The notes beneath the pieces were generated by a model. That model was given only the letters and a program-made list of their open reading frames with translations. It was not told the DNA's origin and searched no databases. The position numbers were made by a program, and so were the translations under genes. From positions 4,774,001 to 4,838,000 of the forward strand of contig NZ_SHKK01000001.1 of the NCBI RefSeq assembly GCF_004217135.1: a stretch of 64,000 nucleotides of DNA, given 5' to 3'. This document shows, in pieces, positions 9,772 to 19,600 of the stretch. This stretch comes from Micromonospora violae (GTDB lineage: Bacteria > Actinomycetota > Actinomycetes > Mycobacteriales > Micromonosporaceae). Numbering within the stretch: the first letter of the stretch is position 1; the number at the start of each line of letters is the position of its first letter.

Positions 9772-10035
9772 GTGACGACCCCATACCCGCCTCCCCCACC
9801 GCCACCGGCCCGGGGACGCGACCGGACCACCCTCTGGGGCGTGCTGGGCATCGTGCTGGGGCTGATCTGCTGCGGCGTCTTCGGCATCGTCTTCGGCTAC
9901 CTGTCCATCCGCGACGCCCGGCGGTACGGGCAGTCGCCGCTGCTCGGTTACCTCGCCGTGGCGTTCGGCGTGATCAACATCATCGGTGGGGCGATCCTGC
10001 GGGTGACCGGCAACTACCCGTTCTGGAACGACTGA
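9772..10035 (+). CDS. Small DUF4190-like membrane protein
   Basis: 87 residues from GTG 9772, with GGAGGAC just upstream. A short proline run (PYPPPPPPP) is followed by two membrane segments (WGVLGIVLGLICCGVFGIVFGYL and GYLAVAFGVINIIGGAIL) with a basic loop RDARRYG. A shorter relative of the 7684-8211 protein. Function unknown. Confidence 0.8.
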   Translation: MTTPYPPPPPPPARGRDRTTLWGVLGIVLGLICCGVFGIVFGYLSIRDARRYGQSPLLGYLAVAFGVINIIGGAILRVTGNYPFWND

Positions 10036-10059
10036 CCAGCGACGGGCGCAGGTACGCCG

Positions 10060-10090
10060 AAGGGGGTCGACCGTTGCGGTCGACCCCCTT
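10060..10090. terminator. Bidirectional terminator hairpin
   Basis: Perfect 14-bp stem with a 3-nt loop (10060-10073, 10077-10090); arms begin AA and end TT. It lies between the convergent small membrane protein gene and sucD. Confidence 0.85.
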
Positions 10091-10107
10091 CGTCTCGCCT
10101 GACCGGC

Positions 10108-10995
10108 TCAGCTGCCGGACATGATCTCCCGCATCAGCTTCGCGGTCTCGGTCGGCGTCTTGCCGACCTTGACGCCGACGGCCTCCAGCGCCGCCTGCTT
10201 CGCCTCGGCGGTGCCGGCCGAGCCGGAGATGATCGCCCCGGCGTGACCCATGGTCTTGCCGGGAGGGGCGGTGAAGCCGGCGATGTAGCCGACCACCGGC
10301 TTGGTGACGTTCGCCTTGATGAACTCGGCGGCCCGCTCCTCGGCGTCGCCACCGATCTCACCGATCATGACGATCGCGTCGGTCTCCGGGTCGGCCTCGA
10401 ACGCCGCGAGGGCGTCGATGTGGGTGGTCCCGATGATCGGGTCACCGCCGATGCCGACGCAGGTGGAGAAGCCGATGTCGCGCAGCTCGTACATCATCTG
10501 GTAGGTCAGCGTGCCGCTCTTGCTGACCAGGCCGATCCGGCCGGAGCCGGTGATGTCGGCCGGGATGATGCCGGCGTTGGACGCGCCCGGCGAGGCGATG
10601 CCCGGGCAGTTCGGCCCGATGATCCGGGTCCGCTCGCCCTGCGCCACGTTGTACGCCCAGAACGACGCGGTGTCGTGCACCGGGACGCCCTCGGTGATCA
10701 CCACGGCCAGGTCGATCCCGGCGTCGATCGCCTCGACCACGGCGGCCTTGGTGAACTGCGGCGGCACGAAGATGACGGTGACGTCGGCCCCGGTCTCGGC
10801 CATCGCGTCCGCCACGGACGCGAAGACCGGCAGCTCGGTGCCGTCGAAGTCGACAGTCTGGCCCGCCTTGCGCGGGTTGACGCCACCCACCACGTTGGTG
10901 CCGGCGGCCAGCATCCGCCGGGTGTGCTTGGAACCCTCGGAACCGGTCATCCCCTGGACGATGACCTTCGAGTCCTTGGTCAGCCAGATAGCCAT
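10108..10995 (-). CDS. sucD: Succinyl-CoA ligase, alpha subunit
   Basis: 295 residues. TCA-cycle enzyme converting succinyl-CoA to succinate with NTP formation; the alpha subunit binds CoA and carries the phosphohistidine. VQGMTGSEG near the N-terminus is the CoA-binding loop, and GHAGAIISG holds the phosphorylated His at about residue 251. sucC ends 2 nt upstream, so the pair is one operon. Confidence 0.97.
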   Translation of the reverse strand: MAIWLTKDSKVIVQGMTGSEGSKHTRRMLAAGTNVVGGVNPRKAGQTVDFDGTELPVFASVADAMAETGADVTVIFVPPQFTKAAVVEAIDAGIDLAVVITEGVPVHDTASFWAYNVAQGERTRIIGPNCPGIASPGASNAGIIPADITGSGRIGLVSKSGTLTYQMMYELRDIGFSTCVGIGGDPIIGTTHIDALAAFEADPETDAIVMIGEIGGDAEERAAEFIKANVTKPVVGYIAGFTAPPGKTMGHAGAIISGSAGTAEAKQAALEAVGVKVGKTPTETAKLMREIMSGS

Positions 10996-10997
10996 GA

Positions 10998-12176
10998 TCA
11001 GACCCCCGCAGCTGCCAGCTCGGCGGCCCGCTCGGCCGCACCGTCCATGGTGTCCACCCGCTGCACGAGCGGGTTGTTCGCGCTGTCCAGGATCGCCCGG
11101 CCAGCCTCGGCGTTGTTGCCGTCGAGCCGGACGACGAGCGGCTTGGTGACCTGCTCGCCGCGCTGCTCCAACAGGGCCAGCGCCTGGATGATGCCGTTGG
11201 CGACCTCGTCGCAGGCGGTGATGCCGCCGAAGACGTTGACGAAGACGCTCTTCACGGCCGGGTCGGAGAGCACGATCTCCAGCCCGTTCGCCATCACCGC
11301 GGCGCTCGCGCCGCCGCCGATGTCGAGGAAGTTGGCCGGCTTGACGTTGCCATGCCGCTCACCGGCGTAGGCGACCACGTCGAGGGTCGACATGACCAGA
11401 CCCGCGCCGTTGCCGATGATGCCGACCTCGCCGTCGAGCTTGACGTAGTTGAGGTCCTTGGCCTTGGCGGCCTGCTCCAGCGGGTCCACCGCGGCCTGGT
11501 CGACCAGGGCCTCGTGGTCCGGGTGCCGGAACGCGGCGTTCTCGTCCAGGCTGATCTTCGCGTCGAGCAGCAGCAGCCGGCCGTCGCCGTTCTTGGCGAG
11601 CGGGTTGACCTCGACCAGGGTGGCGTCCTCGGCGACGAACGCCTGCCACAGGCCGACGGCGATCTCGACCACCTGGTCGGCGACCTCGGCCGGGAAGCCG
11701 GCCGCGGTCACGATCTCGCGGGCCTTGGCCTCGTCCACGCCCTTCACGGCGTCGATCGGGGCCTTCACGACCTTGTCGGGGGTCTCGGCGGCGACCTGCT
11801 CGATGTCCATGCCACCGGCGACGCTGGCAATGCAGAGGAAGGTGCGGTTCGCCCGGTCGAGCAGGTACGAGAAGTAGTACTCCTCGACCACGTCGGCGGT
11901 CACCGTGATCATGACCTTGTGGACGGTGTGACCCTTGATGTCCATGCCGAGGATGTCGGTGGCCCGGGCCACCGCCTCATCCGGGCCCTCGGCCAGCTTG
12001 ACGCCGCCGGCCTTACCTCGGCCGCCGACCTTTACCTGCGCCTTGACGACCACACGGCCGCCGAGGCGTTCGGCGATCGCGCGGGCCTCTTCCGGGGTAG
12101 TGGCGACGCCGCCGGCGAGCACGGGCAAACCGTGCCGCTCGAACAGGTCCCGCCCCTGGTACTCGTACAGGTCCAC
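10998..12176 (-). CDS. sucC: ADP-forming succinate-CoA ligase, beta subunit
   Basis: 392 residues. ATP-grasp subunit of succinyl-CoA ligase. Starts [19 protein letters not shown] as is typical. [12 protein letters not shown] is the nucleotide-binding glycine region, VEVNPLAK the metal-binding region and [12 protein letters not shown] the loop facing sucD. The start is well supported by N-terminal family conservation. Transcribed from the AT-richer interval upstream (12177-12300). Confidence 0.97.
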   Translation of the reverse strand: MDLYEYQGRDLFERHGLPVLAGGVATTPEEARAIAERLGGRVVVKAQVKVGGRGKAGGVKLAEGPDEAVARATDILGMDIKGHTVHKVMITVTADVVEEYYFSYLLDRANRTFLCIASVAGGMDIEQVAAETPDKVVKAPIDAVKGVDEAKAREIVTAAGFPAEVADQVVEIAVGLWQAFVAEDATLVEVNPLAKNGDGRLLLLDAKISLDENAAFRHPDHEALVDQAAVDPLEQAAKAKDLNYVKLDGEVGIIGNGAGLVMSTLDVVAYAGERHGNVKPANFLDIGGGASAAVMANGLEIVLSDPAVKSVFVNVFGGITACDEVANGIIQALALLEQRGEQVTKPLVVRLDGNNAEAGRAILDSANNPLVQRVDTMDGAAERAAELAAAGV

Positions 12177-12530
12177 GATTGCGCGTCCCGTCCCGTCTCC
12201 GCGGCGCGCCGTCGCGCCGCCACCAGCGTTCAGAAAACAGTTTGACGCCTGTCATCACTTGAAACAGGCCATTGGCCGCAGCCTAGCGAGGTCGACACCA
12301 CCGGCAACCGAGCGGGTGCGCGGTGTGCGGTAATGCACAACCGGGCATCACGGGTGGCCGGTTTCCGGCCAGGACTCCGGCGGCATCCACCGTCCGGGCG
12401 ATGTTGTCCGGCTTGCGTAACCCTGCCGTGGGGGCGTCGTTGAGTCAGATGTCGGAGCGCTGAACAGCGCAATGACGGGAGACGGCCGATGCCCTGTCGG
12501 TCGAGGGGTGGCGGCGGGGCATCGTGCATA
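12177..12530. other. Gene-free interval upstream of sucCD
   Basis: No gene is supported here. The part nearest sucC should hold the sucCD promoter. It contains a 6-bp inverted repeat GCCTGT (12247-12252) / ACAGGC (12264-12269) with an 11-nt spacer, about 70 nt from the sucC start, a possible operator. The rest shows no clear structure. Confidence 0.5.
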
Positions 12531-12567
12531 GAGGGGCCGGACGTGTGAGGGGTGCGTCCGGCCCCTC
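12531..12567 (-). terminator. Terminator of the B12-binding protein gene
   Basis: 13-bp perfect stem (12531-12543 with 12555-12567, 11-nt loop) located 28 nt past the stop codon of the minus-strand gene at 12596-13000. Confidence 0.75.
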
Positions 12568-12595
12568 CCCCGTGCCCAGATCAGGTCGCGCCAGG

Positions 12596-13000
<405 letters not shown>

Positions 13001-13472
13001 CAGCGCACACCTTTCACCGGCTTGACAGCCTTCACCTTAACGAACGGTAACCCGGTGCACCCGGCCCGGGAAATCCGGGCCCGGTCACCGGCCGTTACCC
13101 GGTGCGCCCATCCGACAACCCGCAGTGGTCCCGCCGATCCCGGCCCAGTACGCCCCTGACGTCGACGCCGACACCAGCCCGATGCCGTTCGGAGTCAAGC
13201 CGGACGAGTCCGCCGGAACGGTCACGCTCGGCGACGAACGGGCAGCGACGGGGGCACCGTTCGGCGGCGCGATGCGTGACAATAATGGACGCAAACGGAC
13301 AGATCGACACGCCAATTTTCCGCTCTAGCTTGTGACTCGCCTGACGGTTGGCTAACGTGTCCACGGTTGTCATCAGGTCCATGGACGGGTGACGACGCGG
13401 TCAGCGGAGGTTCACTGGAGCTTCAGGGAACGTCCACCGGCCGCTTCGGAACCCCGACAACGGAGGGTGTGC
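13001..13472. other. Divergent regulatory interval (B12-binding gene / M23 gene)
   Basis: 472 nt without a supported gene. It holds the rightward promoter at 13330-13358 followed by a leader of roughly 110 nt, and must hold the leftward promoter near 13020-13060. I looked for a c-di-AMP (ydaO) riboswitch, common ahead of actinobacterial wall hydrolases, and did not recognise one. Confidence 0.5.
13330..13358 (+). promoter_or_regulatory. Likely housekeeping promoter for the first M23 peptidase
   Basis: TTGTGA (13330-13335), 17-nt spacer, TAACGT (13353-13358). The good -35/-10 match and optimal spacing suggest a main sigma factor promoter, with transcription starting about 105 nt before the chosen start codon. 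Confidence 0.6.
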
Positions 13473-14180
13473 GTGCGCCAGCGCCTGTCGTCTGAGCCCG
13501 ATCGATATCGCGGTCGCCGCCGCGTACCCACCCCACCCCGCAGCCGCTACGCCGCTGTCGTGACCACCGCGTTCGTCGGGGCCGGCATCGTGGCTCTCGG
13601 CGCGAGCGCCCTGCCGGACGCCAAGGACGTCAGCCCGACGGTCCTCGACGAGCTCAAGCAGGCGTCGGTCACCAGTCAGGACGCCGCGGCCCGTGCCGAC
13701 AACGCCGACCGCGCCTCCCGGGACAGCCGCGCCAAGGACAACGCCGAGCCCGAGGTCTGGCTGCTGCCGCTGCAGGGTTACGACTTCAACTCCCCGTACG
13801 GGATGCGCTGGGGCAAGCTGCACACCGGCGTGGACCTGGTCGCCCCCGAGGGCACGCCCTACGTGGCGATCCACGACGGCCTGGTCACCAAGGCCGGCTG
13901 GTTCGGCGGCTACGGCAACGCGGTGATCGTCCAGCACGCCGACGGCAGCGAGGCCATCTACGGCCACTCCTCCGCGGTGAGCGTCAAGGAAGGCCAGCAG
14001 GTCAAGGCGGGCGACCAGCTCGGCCTGGTGGGGCAGACCGGCCACGCGTACGGCACGCACCTGCACCTGGAGATCCATGTCAAGGGGCAGCCGACCGACC
14101 CGGTGCCCTACCTCCAGGAGCGCGGAGTGGACATCAAGCTGCAAGTCGAGGCAATCTACAGCGAGGTAGCCGCCTCCTGA
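13473..14180 (+). CDS. Secreted or membrane-anchored M23 peptidase
   Basis: 235 residues. Probable zinc endopeptidase of peptidoglycan cross-bridges (LytM family). A basic N-terminus (RYRGRRR) precedes one hydrophobic segment (AAVVTTAFVGAGIVALGASAL), then a charged spacer. The M23 domain has H117 and D121 (LHTGVD) and the HLH motif at about 196-198, so all zinc ligands are present. GTG 13473 is chosen because GGAGGG (13462-13467) lies 5 nt upstream; the open frame extends back to 13389. Paralogous to the next gene. Confidence 0.88.
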   Translation: MRQRLSSEPDRYRGRRRVPTPPRSRYAAVVTTAFVGAGIVALGASALPDAKDVSPTVLDELKQASVTSQDAAARADNADRASRDSRAKDNAEPEVWLLPLQGYDFNSPYGMRWGKLHTGVDLVAPEGTPYVAIHDGLVTKAGWFGGYGNAVIVQHADGSEAIYGHSSAVSVKEGQQVKAGDQLGLVGQTGHAYGTHLHLEIHVKGQPTDPVPYLQERGVDIKLQVEAIYSEVAAS

Positions 14181-14200
14181 CGTTGCGTCACGACCGTTGG

Positions 14201-14231
14201 CCGCCCGGATCTGTCGATCCGGGCGGTTTTT
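14201..14231 (+). terminator. Rho-independent terminator after first M23 gene
   Basis: 10-bp stem CCGCCCGGAT/ATCCGGGCGG (14201-14210, 14217-14226) followed by a T-run, 20 nt after the stop codon. Confidence 0.88.
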
Positions 14232-14453
14232 CGTTAGGCGGTCCGGGCGGATGTATCCCGGGTCACAGCAGCGACTGTGGCCGGCGACACTCCCCAACAT
14301 GATCACTTTTCCGGATGTAGCACCCCACAGGCGGTCATATCCGGGCATCCGGTCTTCCGCTCTCCGCCCGATCGGGCGGTCCCCGCGCCTGCCACCACTC
14401 GGCCGGACACCAGTATTTCGAGGTCAAGTGCCCCTCGACTGTGAAGGTCCGCC

Positions 14454-15212
14454 GTGCAGGAAGACAGCCCCGTCCAGAACGAGAACACCCCCGACACCAG
14501 CCAGACCGTGCCGCCGCAGCGCACCGGCCGACGGAACCGCCTCATCGTGCTCGGGGCCGCCGCACTGGTAGCCCTCGGCCTCGGCGGCGTCGCCGTCGCC
14601 ACGAACGGCACCGACCATTCGGCACCCGCCGCCGTCTCCCTCGACACCCAGTCCCGGGCCGAGGCCGCAGGCCGCGCCGACCGCTCGATACGCGAGTCGA
14701 GCACACCGGTCATTCCCTCGCTCAGCCCGACACCGAGCCCGCCGGCGGTCAGCGTCAGCCCGACCTCCGCCAAGACGGCCAAGCCGAAGCCGAAGAAGAC
14801 GACCAAGCCCACGCCCGCCTGGGTCGACCCGATGCCGGGCGCGACTGTCACCTCCTGCTACGGGCAGCGCTGGGGCACCCTGCACGCCGGTATCGATCTG
14901 GCGCTGCCCTCCGGTACGCCGATCCGCGCCGCCGCCGCCGGTACCGTGACCAAGGCTGGCGACGCCTCCGACGGGTACGGCAACTCCGTCTTCATCGACC
15001 ACGGCAACGGTTACCTGACCCACTACGCCCACCAGAGCCGCATCGCCGTCACGGTCGGCCAGGCGGTCAAGGCCGGCCAGGTCATCGGCTACGAGGGCGC
15101 CACCGGCGATGCCACCGGCCCGCACCTGCACTTCGAGGTGCACCAGGGCATGTGGAACCAGATCGACCCCGCCCCGTTCATGCGGGCGCGCGGCGTCGAC
15201 CTGGGCTGCTGA
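14454..15212 (+). CDS. Membrane-anchored M23 peptidase
   Basis: 252 residues. A hydrophilic N-terminus of about 25 residues, one membrane segment (IVLGAAALVALGLGGVAVA), then a Pro/Lys/Thr-rich linker (KPKPKKTTKPTP) likely to span the wall, and a C-terminal M23 domain with H144/D148 (LHAGID) and HLH at 224-226. All catalytic ligands are intact. GTG 14454 has GAAGG 6 nt upstream. Likely a peptidoglycan endopeptidase like its neighbour. Confidence 0.87.
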   Translation: MQEDSPVQNENTPDTSQTVPPQRTGRRNRLIVLGAAALVALGLGGVAVATNGTDHSAPAAVSLDTQSRAEAAGRADRSIRESSTPVIPSLSPTPSPPAVSVSPTSAKTAKPKPKKTTKPTPAWVDPMPGATVTSCYGQRWGTLHAGIDLALPSGTPIRAAAAGTVTKAGDASDGYGNSVFIDHGNGYLTHYAHQSRIAVTVGQAVKAGQVIGYEGATGDATGPHLHFEVHQGMWNQIDPAPFMRARGVDLGC

Positions 15213-15230
15213 GGCAGTCCCCGCGCGCAC

Positions 15231-15277
15231 CATCACGAAGAGTGGCCTCAGCGGGGCTGAGGCCACTCTTCGTGATG
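15231..15277. terminator. Bidirectional terminator between M23 gene and pcrA
   Basis: Perfect 22-bp stem (15231-15252 with 15256-15277) and a 3-nt loop between two convergent genes; one of the strongest hairpins in the window. Confidence 0.9.
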
Positions 15278-15290
15278 TGGTGTGACGGGG

Positions 15291-17732
15291 TCAGAGCTTG
15301 TCGACCGGGGCGTGCCGGAGCACCAGCCACATGGTCTGGTCGCCGAAGTCGATCTGCGCGCGCGCACCCGGGCCGTGCCCCTCGACGGCGAGCACCCGAC
15401 CCAACCCGTACCGCTGATGATTGACCCGGTCGCCGGCGGACACCTTCGGCCCCTGCGGCAGCTCGCTGGCCGTGGTGAGCCGGCTGGCGTCCACGCCGAG
15501 CCGCTGGGCCAGCTGTGCCGCCTTCGGTGTGCCACCGGTGAAGGTGCCACGGCCGCCGGGCGCGCGGTCCGCACGACCGCCCACGCCGCCGCCCCCGCCA
15601 GCCCACGAGGTGTACGACCCTTCCGTGCGCTCCCAGTGCACCAACTCGGTCGGCAGCTCCTCCAGGAAGCGCGACGGCGGGTTGTAGGACGGCTGCCCCC
15701 AGGCCGAGCGGGTCACCGCCCGGGAGAGGTAGAGACGCTGTCGGGCGCGGGTGATGCCGACGTACGCCAGCCGGCGCTCCTCCTCCAGCTCGCGGGTGTC
15801 GCCGAGCGAGCGTAGGTGCGGGAAGACGCCGTCCTCCAAGCCGGTCAGGAAGACCACCGGGAATTCCAGGCCCTTGGCGGTGTGCAGGGTCATCAGGGTG
15901 ACCACGCCCTGGTGAGGTGCGGCGTCGTCTGCCTCGTCGCCGTCCGGCGACGAGCCGGGTTGCGCAGGGATCTGGTCGGCGTCAGCGACCAGCGCCACCT
16001 GCTCCAGGAAGCCGGCCAGGGTGGCCCGCTCCCCGTCGGCGCCCAGCGCCTCGATCCGCTCGGTGTACTCGCGGGCCACACTGACCAGTTCCTGGAGGTT
16101 GTCCACCCGACCGGCGTCCTGCGGGTCCAGGCTCTCCTCCAGCTCGGTGAGGTAACCGGAGCGGGTCAGCAGCGCCTCCAGCACTTCCTCCGGGGTGCCG
16201 GTCTCGGCCAGCTCGCGGGCGCCGTCGAGCAGCGCCACGAAGTCGGCGATGCCGTTCGCCGCCCGGCTGGAGATGCCCGGCGCCTCCCGGGCCCGGCGCA
16301 GGGCCGCGCCGAAGGAGATCCGGTCGCGGCTGGAGAGCGCCTCGACGCACGCCTCGGCGCGGTCGCCGATCCCCCGGCGCGGGGTGTTGAGCACCCGCCG
16401 CAGGCTCACCGTGTCGTCGTCGTTGACCACCGAACGCAGGTACGCGAGGGCGTCGCGGACCTCCTTGCGCTCGTAGAAGCGCACCCCGCCGACCACCTTG
16501 TAGGGCAGGCCGACGCGGATGAACACCTCCTCGAAGACGCGGGACTGGGCATTGGTGCGGTAGAAGACCGCGACGTCGCCGGGGCGGGTCTCGTCGGCGT
16601 CCACCAGCCGGTCGATCTCCCGGGCCACCCAGTCGGCCTCGGCGTGCTCGGTGTCGGCCACATAGCCGACGATCTGCTCACCGGCGCCGGCCTCGCTCCA
16701 CAGCCGCTTGGGTTTCCGGGAGGTGTTGCGGTCGATCACCGCGTTGGCCGCGTTGAGAATGGTCTGGGTGGAGCGGTAGTTCTGCTCCAGCAGGATCGTC
16801 CGGGCGTCGGTGAAGTCCCGTTCGAACTCCAGGATGTTGCGGATCGTCGCGCCCCGGAACGCGTAGATCGACTGGTCGGCGTCGCCGACGACGCACAGCT
16901 CGGCGGGCTCCAGCCCGTCGGTGCCGGAGACCAGCTCCTTGATCAGGACGTACTGGGCGTGGTTGGTGTCCTGGTATTCGTCCACCAGCACGTGCCGGAA
17001 CCGCCGGCGGTAGCTCTCCGCGACGTGCGGGTGGGACTGGAGCAGGTGCACCGTGGTCATGATCAGGTCGTCGAAGTCCAGTGCGTGGGCCTCCCGCAGC
17101 CGACGCTGGTAGAGCGTGTACGCCTCGGCGAGGGCCCGCTCGTTGGGCCCGGTGGCCCGCGCCGCGAACTGCTCCGGATCGACCAGCTCGTTCTTCAGGT
17201 TGGAGACCTGGGCCGCCAACCCCCGCGCCGGGTAGCGCTTCGGGTCGAGATCCAGCTCGCGGGTCACCAACTGCATCAGCCGGCGGGAGTCGTCCGCGTC
17301 GTAGATCGAGAACGTCGACTTGAGGCCGGCGTGCTCGTGCTCGGCACGCAGGATCCGTACACAGGCCGAGTGGAACGTCGACACCCACATGAGGCGGGCC
17401 CGGGGACCGACCAGCGCGGCGACGCGTTCCTTCATCTCGCCGGCGGCCTTGTTGGTGAAGGTGATCGCGATGATCTCACCAGGGTGCACGTCCCGAGCGG
17501 CGAGCAGGTAGGCGATCCGGTGCGTGAGCACCCTGGTCTTGCCGGACCCGGCGCCGGCCACGATCAGCAACGGTGAGCCGGCATGGCTGACGGCGTCGCG
17601 CTGCGGCCCGTTCAGCCCGTCGAGCAGCTGCTGCGGATCGAGGCGCGCGGTGGCCGCCCCGGGTCGGTACGGGCGGGCCGGCGCGGACTCCGGCGCAGGC
17701 GGGGACGCGGGGATGTCGAAGAGAGGATGCAT
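15291..17732 (-). CDS. pcrA: ATP-dependent DNA helicase PcrA/UvrD
   Basis: 813 residues. Superfamily 1A 3'-5' helicase for nucleotide excision repair and replication-conflict clearance. Q motif LNGPQRDAV at 40-48, Walker A AGAGSGKT at 59-66, DEYQDTN (motif II), GDADQSIYAFRGA (III), QNYRST (IV), TLHTAKGLEF (V) and VGITRARQRLYL (VI). The C-terminal 50 residues (DRVNHQRYGLGRVL...) form the Tudor-like RNA polymerase-binding domain. No ribosome site; TAGACT (17742-17747, minus strand) lies 9 nt before the ATG, fitting a leaderless mRNA. Confidence 0.96.
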   Translation of the reverse strand: MHPLFDIPASPPAPESAPARPYRPGAATARLDPQQLLDGLNGPQRDAVSHAGSPLLIVAGAGSGKTRVLTHRIAYLLAARDVHPGEIIAITFTNKAAGEMKERVAALVGPRARLMWVSTFHSACVRILRAEHEHAGLKSTFSIYDADDSRRLMQLVTRELDLDPKRYPARGLAAQVSNLKNELVDPEQFAARATGPNERALAEAYTLYQRRLREAHALDFDDLIMTTVHLLQSHPHVAESYRRRFRHVLVDEYQDTNHAQYVLIKELVSGTDGLEPAELCVVGDADQSIYAFRGATIRNILEFERDFTDARTILLEQNYRSTQTILNAANAVIDRNTSRKPKRLWSEAGAGEQIVGYVADTEHAEADWVAREIDRLVDADETRPGDVAVFYRTNAQSRVFEEVFIRVGLPYKVVGGVRFYERKEVRDALAYLRSVVNDDDTVSLRRVLNTPRRGIGDRAEACVEALSSRDRISFGAALRRAREAPGISSRAANGIADFVALLDGARELAETGTPEEVLEALLTRSGYLTELEESLDPQDAGRVDNLQELVSVAREYTERIEALGADGERATLAGFLEQVALVADADQIPAQPGSSPDGDEADDAAPHQGVVTLMTLHTAKGLEFPVVFLTGLEDGVFPHLRSLGDTRELEEERRLAYVGITRARQRLYLSRAVTRSAWGQPSYNPPSRFLEELPTELVHWERTEGSYTSWAGGGGGVGGRADRAPGGRGTFTGGTPKAAQLAQRLGVDASRLTTASELPQGPKVSAGDRVNHQRYGLGRVLAVEGHGPGARAQIDFGDQTMWLVLRHAPVDKL

Positions 17733-17856
17733 CGCCCGACAAGTCTATGCCGCCGGTCGGACACTGCGCCGCTGGCGCTCAGCAGCTCGTGCCCGACGGC
17801 GTGCACCACCGCGTACGCCCACCGGTGAGAAAGCTGCCCTCCGCGACGCGGAATGC

Positions 17857-17886
17857 TTGCGCACCCGGCAGCGACGTGGGCATACT
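17857..17886 (+). promoter_or_regulatory. Promoter of the chorismate mutase leader
   Basis: TTGCGC (17857-17862), 18-nt spacer, CATACT (17881-17886). The -10 box ends 7 nt before the GTG of the leader peptide, so the leader transcript would begin at or very near its start codon. Confidence 0.6.
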
Positions 17887-17893
17887 CGACGGC

Positions 17894-17959
17894 GTGATCG
17901 CTGCGCGCTACTACTTTTACTATGGCACCGGGAGTCCGGCTGCCGTAGGTCGCGCCTGA
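17894..17959 (+). CDS. Aromatic-amino-acid leader peptide of chorismate mutase
   Basis: 21 codons beginning GTG and ending TGA, encoding M-I-A-A-R-Y-Y-F-Y-Y-G-T-G-S-P-A-A-V-G-R-A. Five consecutive aromatic codons (Tyr-Tyr-Phe-Tyr-Tyr, 17909-17923) are very unlikely by chance in such DNA and are the classical mark of ribosome-mediated attenuation. A competing segment follows at 17931-17939 and a terminator at 17976-18009. Leader for the chorismate mutase gene at 18056. Confidence 0.82.
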   Translation: MIAARYYFYYGTGSPAAVGRA

Positions 17960-17990
17960 TCGATTCAGACCTGCTAAAGCCCCGGGCTCC
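17931..17990 (+). promoter_or_regulatory. Predicted antiterminator pairing
   Basis: GGAGTCCGG occurs in the leader (17931-17939) and again in the 3' arm of the terminator (17992-18000). Either copy can pair with the terminator's 5' arm (17978-17990). A ribosome stalled on the Tyr/Phe codons (17909-17923) would leave the upstream copy free, allowing the antiterminator and read-through into chorismate mutase. Confidence 0.7.
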
Positions 17991-18009
17991 TGGAGTCCGG
18001 GGCTTTTTC
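17976..18009 (+). terminator. Attenuator terminator before chorismate mutase
   Basis: 14-bp stem with one G-U pair (17976-17989 with 17993-18006, 3-nt loop) followed by a T-run: a standard intrinsic terminator, but placed 47 nt upstream of a gene rather than after one. Confidence 0.88.
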
Positions 18010-18055
18010 CGTCCCAGGTTCCGGGCACCGGGCACCACAGTGCGAGAGGTACCCG

Positions 18056-18445
18056 ATGATGACAGACGTGATGGAGCAGAGCGGCAGCCCGATCCGACCG
18101 GGGCAGTCCGCGGCGCAGGAGGCCGAGGCGGCGGAGGCCACGACGCCGGCAGGTGTCGACGCCGAGCCGGCCGAGCAGCAGACCGGCACCGCGGAGCCGG
18201 TCGCCGCCGCGCGGATCGTGCAGATCAGGGAACGGATCGATGAGATCGACCACGCGTTGATCACGCTCTGGCAGGAGCGGGCCGCGTTGTCCCAGGAGGT
18301 CGGGGCGACCCGGATGGCGTCCGGCGGAACCCGTTTAGTGCTCTCCCGCGAACGGGAGATCCTGGAGCGGTTCCGGGTCGCGCTCGGCGCCGACGGCACC
18401 CAACTGGCCCTGCTGCTGCTCCGCGCGGGCCGCGGCCCGCTGTGA
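18056..18445 (+). CDS. Chorismate mutase (AroQ type)
   Basis: 129 residues. Converts chorismate to prephenate at the branch to Phe and Tyr. The first 50 residues are an Ala/Glu/Pro-rich tail. The all-helical AroQ core follows: IVQIRERIDEIDHALITLWQ, then ERAALSQEVG and SREREILERFR, with the Arg and Glu residues expected in the active site. The core is short, as in actinobacterial AroQ-delta enzymes, which in mycobacteria depend on DAHP synthase for activity. Start ATG 18056 or ATG 18059; GAGAGG lies upstream. Expression is probably set by the attenuator. Confidence 0.88.
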   Translation: MMTDVMEQSGSPIRPGQSAAQEAEAAEATTPAGVDAEPAEQQTGTAEPVAAARIVQIRERIDEIDHALITLWQERAALSQEVGATRMASGGTRLVLSREREILERFRVALGADGTQLALLLLRAGRGPL

Positions 18446-18538
18446 GCCGCACCGGCCCGCAGGTGACTCACCCGGCCCGCTGAGACACGGCGTGCGCTCC
18501 TGCGCGTCGCAGGCGGCCGATCCGGTCCCGGACAACGA

Positions 18539-18579
18539 AAACCGCCTGCCGCCGTCGTGCTGACGGCGGCAGGCGGTTT
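18539..18579. terminator. Bidirectional terminator between chorismate mutase and transporter operon
   Basis: Perfect 18-bp stem (18539-18556 with 18562-18579, 5-nt loop), A-rich on the left and T-rich on the right, in the gap between convergent genes. Confidence 0.9.
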
Positions 18580-18586
18580 CGGTGAC

Positions 18587-19600
18587 TCACGCCTCGTGGG
18601 TGGCGACGATCTCGCGCTTCTCCGCGAAGTGGCAGGCGCTCGGGTGGTCCGAGCCCTGCCGGATCTCCAGCAACGGCATCTGCTCGGCGCAGACGTCCTG
18701 TGCCTTCCAGCACCGGGTCCGGAACCGGCAACCCGAGGGCGGGCTGATCGGCGACGGCACGTCACCCGTGAGCCGGATGATCGCCTTGTTGTTCCGCTGC
18801 GTCGGGTCCGGCACCGGCACCGCGGACAGCAGAGCCTGGGTGTACGGGTGGGTCGGCCGCTCGTAGATCTCGTCCTCGGTGCCGATCTCGACGATCTTGC
18901 CGAGGTACATCACCGCGACGCGGTCCGAGAGGTGGCGAACCACCGACAGGTCGTGCGCGATGAAGACGTACGAGAGCCCGAACTCGCCCTGCAACTGCTC
19001 CAGCAGGTTCATGACCTGGGCCTGGATGGAGACGTCCAGCGCCGACACCGGCTCGTCACAGACGATGATCTCGGGCCGCAGCGCGAGCGCGCGGGCGATG
19101 CCGATGCGCTGACGCTGACCGCCGGAGAACTGGTGCGGGTACCGGTTGATGTGCTCCGGGTTGAGCCCGACCAGGTCGAGCAGCTCCCTGACCTTGGCCC
19201 GGCGGCTGCCCTTCGGCGCGACCTCCGGGTGGATCTCGAACGGCTCACCGAGCAGGTCACCCACGGTCATTCGCGGGTTCAGCGAGGTGTACGGGTCCTG
19301 CATGACCAGCTGGATCTGCCGGCGCAGGCGACGCAGCGCCCCACCGGACAGCTTGGAGATGTCCTGACCCTTGTAGACGACGCTGCCTTCGGTCGGCTTC
19401 TCCAGGTTCATCAGCACCCGGGCGAGGGTCGACTTGCCGCAGCCGGACTCGCCGACCACGCCGAGCGTCTCACCGGCACGCAGATCGAACGAGACCCCGT
19501 CGACCGCCTTGACCTGACCGACGGTCTTCTTGAACACCACACCCTGCGTCACGGGGTAGTGCTTGACCAGGTCACGGACCTCGAGGATGTTCTCAGACAC
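18587..19600 (-). CDS. Peptide ABC transporter ATP-binding protein, DppF/OppF type (system 2)
   Basis: 337 residues. Walker A GESGCGKS at about 55-62, signature [14 protein letters not shown], Walker B IIVCDEP followed by SALD, and H-loop FIAHDLSVV. The C-terminal extension includes [14 protein letters not shown]. Very close to the system 1 protein at 4001-5035, with long identical blocks. Overlaps the upstream ATPase gene by 8 nt, so they are co-translated. Last gene of the operon. Confidence 0.94.
   Translation of the reverse strand: MSENILEVRDLVKHYPVTQGVVFKKTVGQVKAVDGVSFDLRAGETLGVVGESGCGKSTLARVLMNLEKPTEGSVVYKGQDISKLSGGALRRLRRQIQLVMQDPYTSLNPRMTVGDLLGEPFEIHPEVAPKGSRRAKVRELLDLVGLNPEHINRYPHQFSGGQRQRIGIARALALRPEIIVCDEPVSALDVSIQAQVMNLLEQLQGEFGLSYVFIAHDLSVVRHLSDRVAVMYLGKIVEIGTEDEIYERPTHPYTQALLSAVPVPDPTQRNNKAIIRLTGDVPSPISPPSGCRFRTRCWKAQDVCAEQMPLLEIRQGSDHPSACHFAEKREIVATHEA

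Noticed and set aside
13359..13472. c-di-AMP (ydaO) riboswitch before the M23 gene
   Set aside because: Such switches are common ahead of actinobacterial wall hydrolases, but I could not recognise the conserved core; a covariance search would decide.
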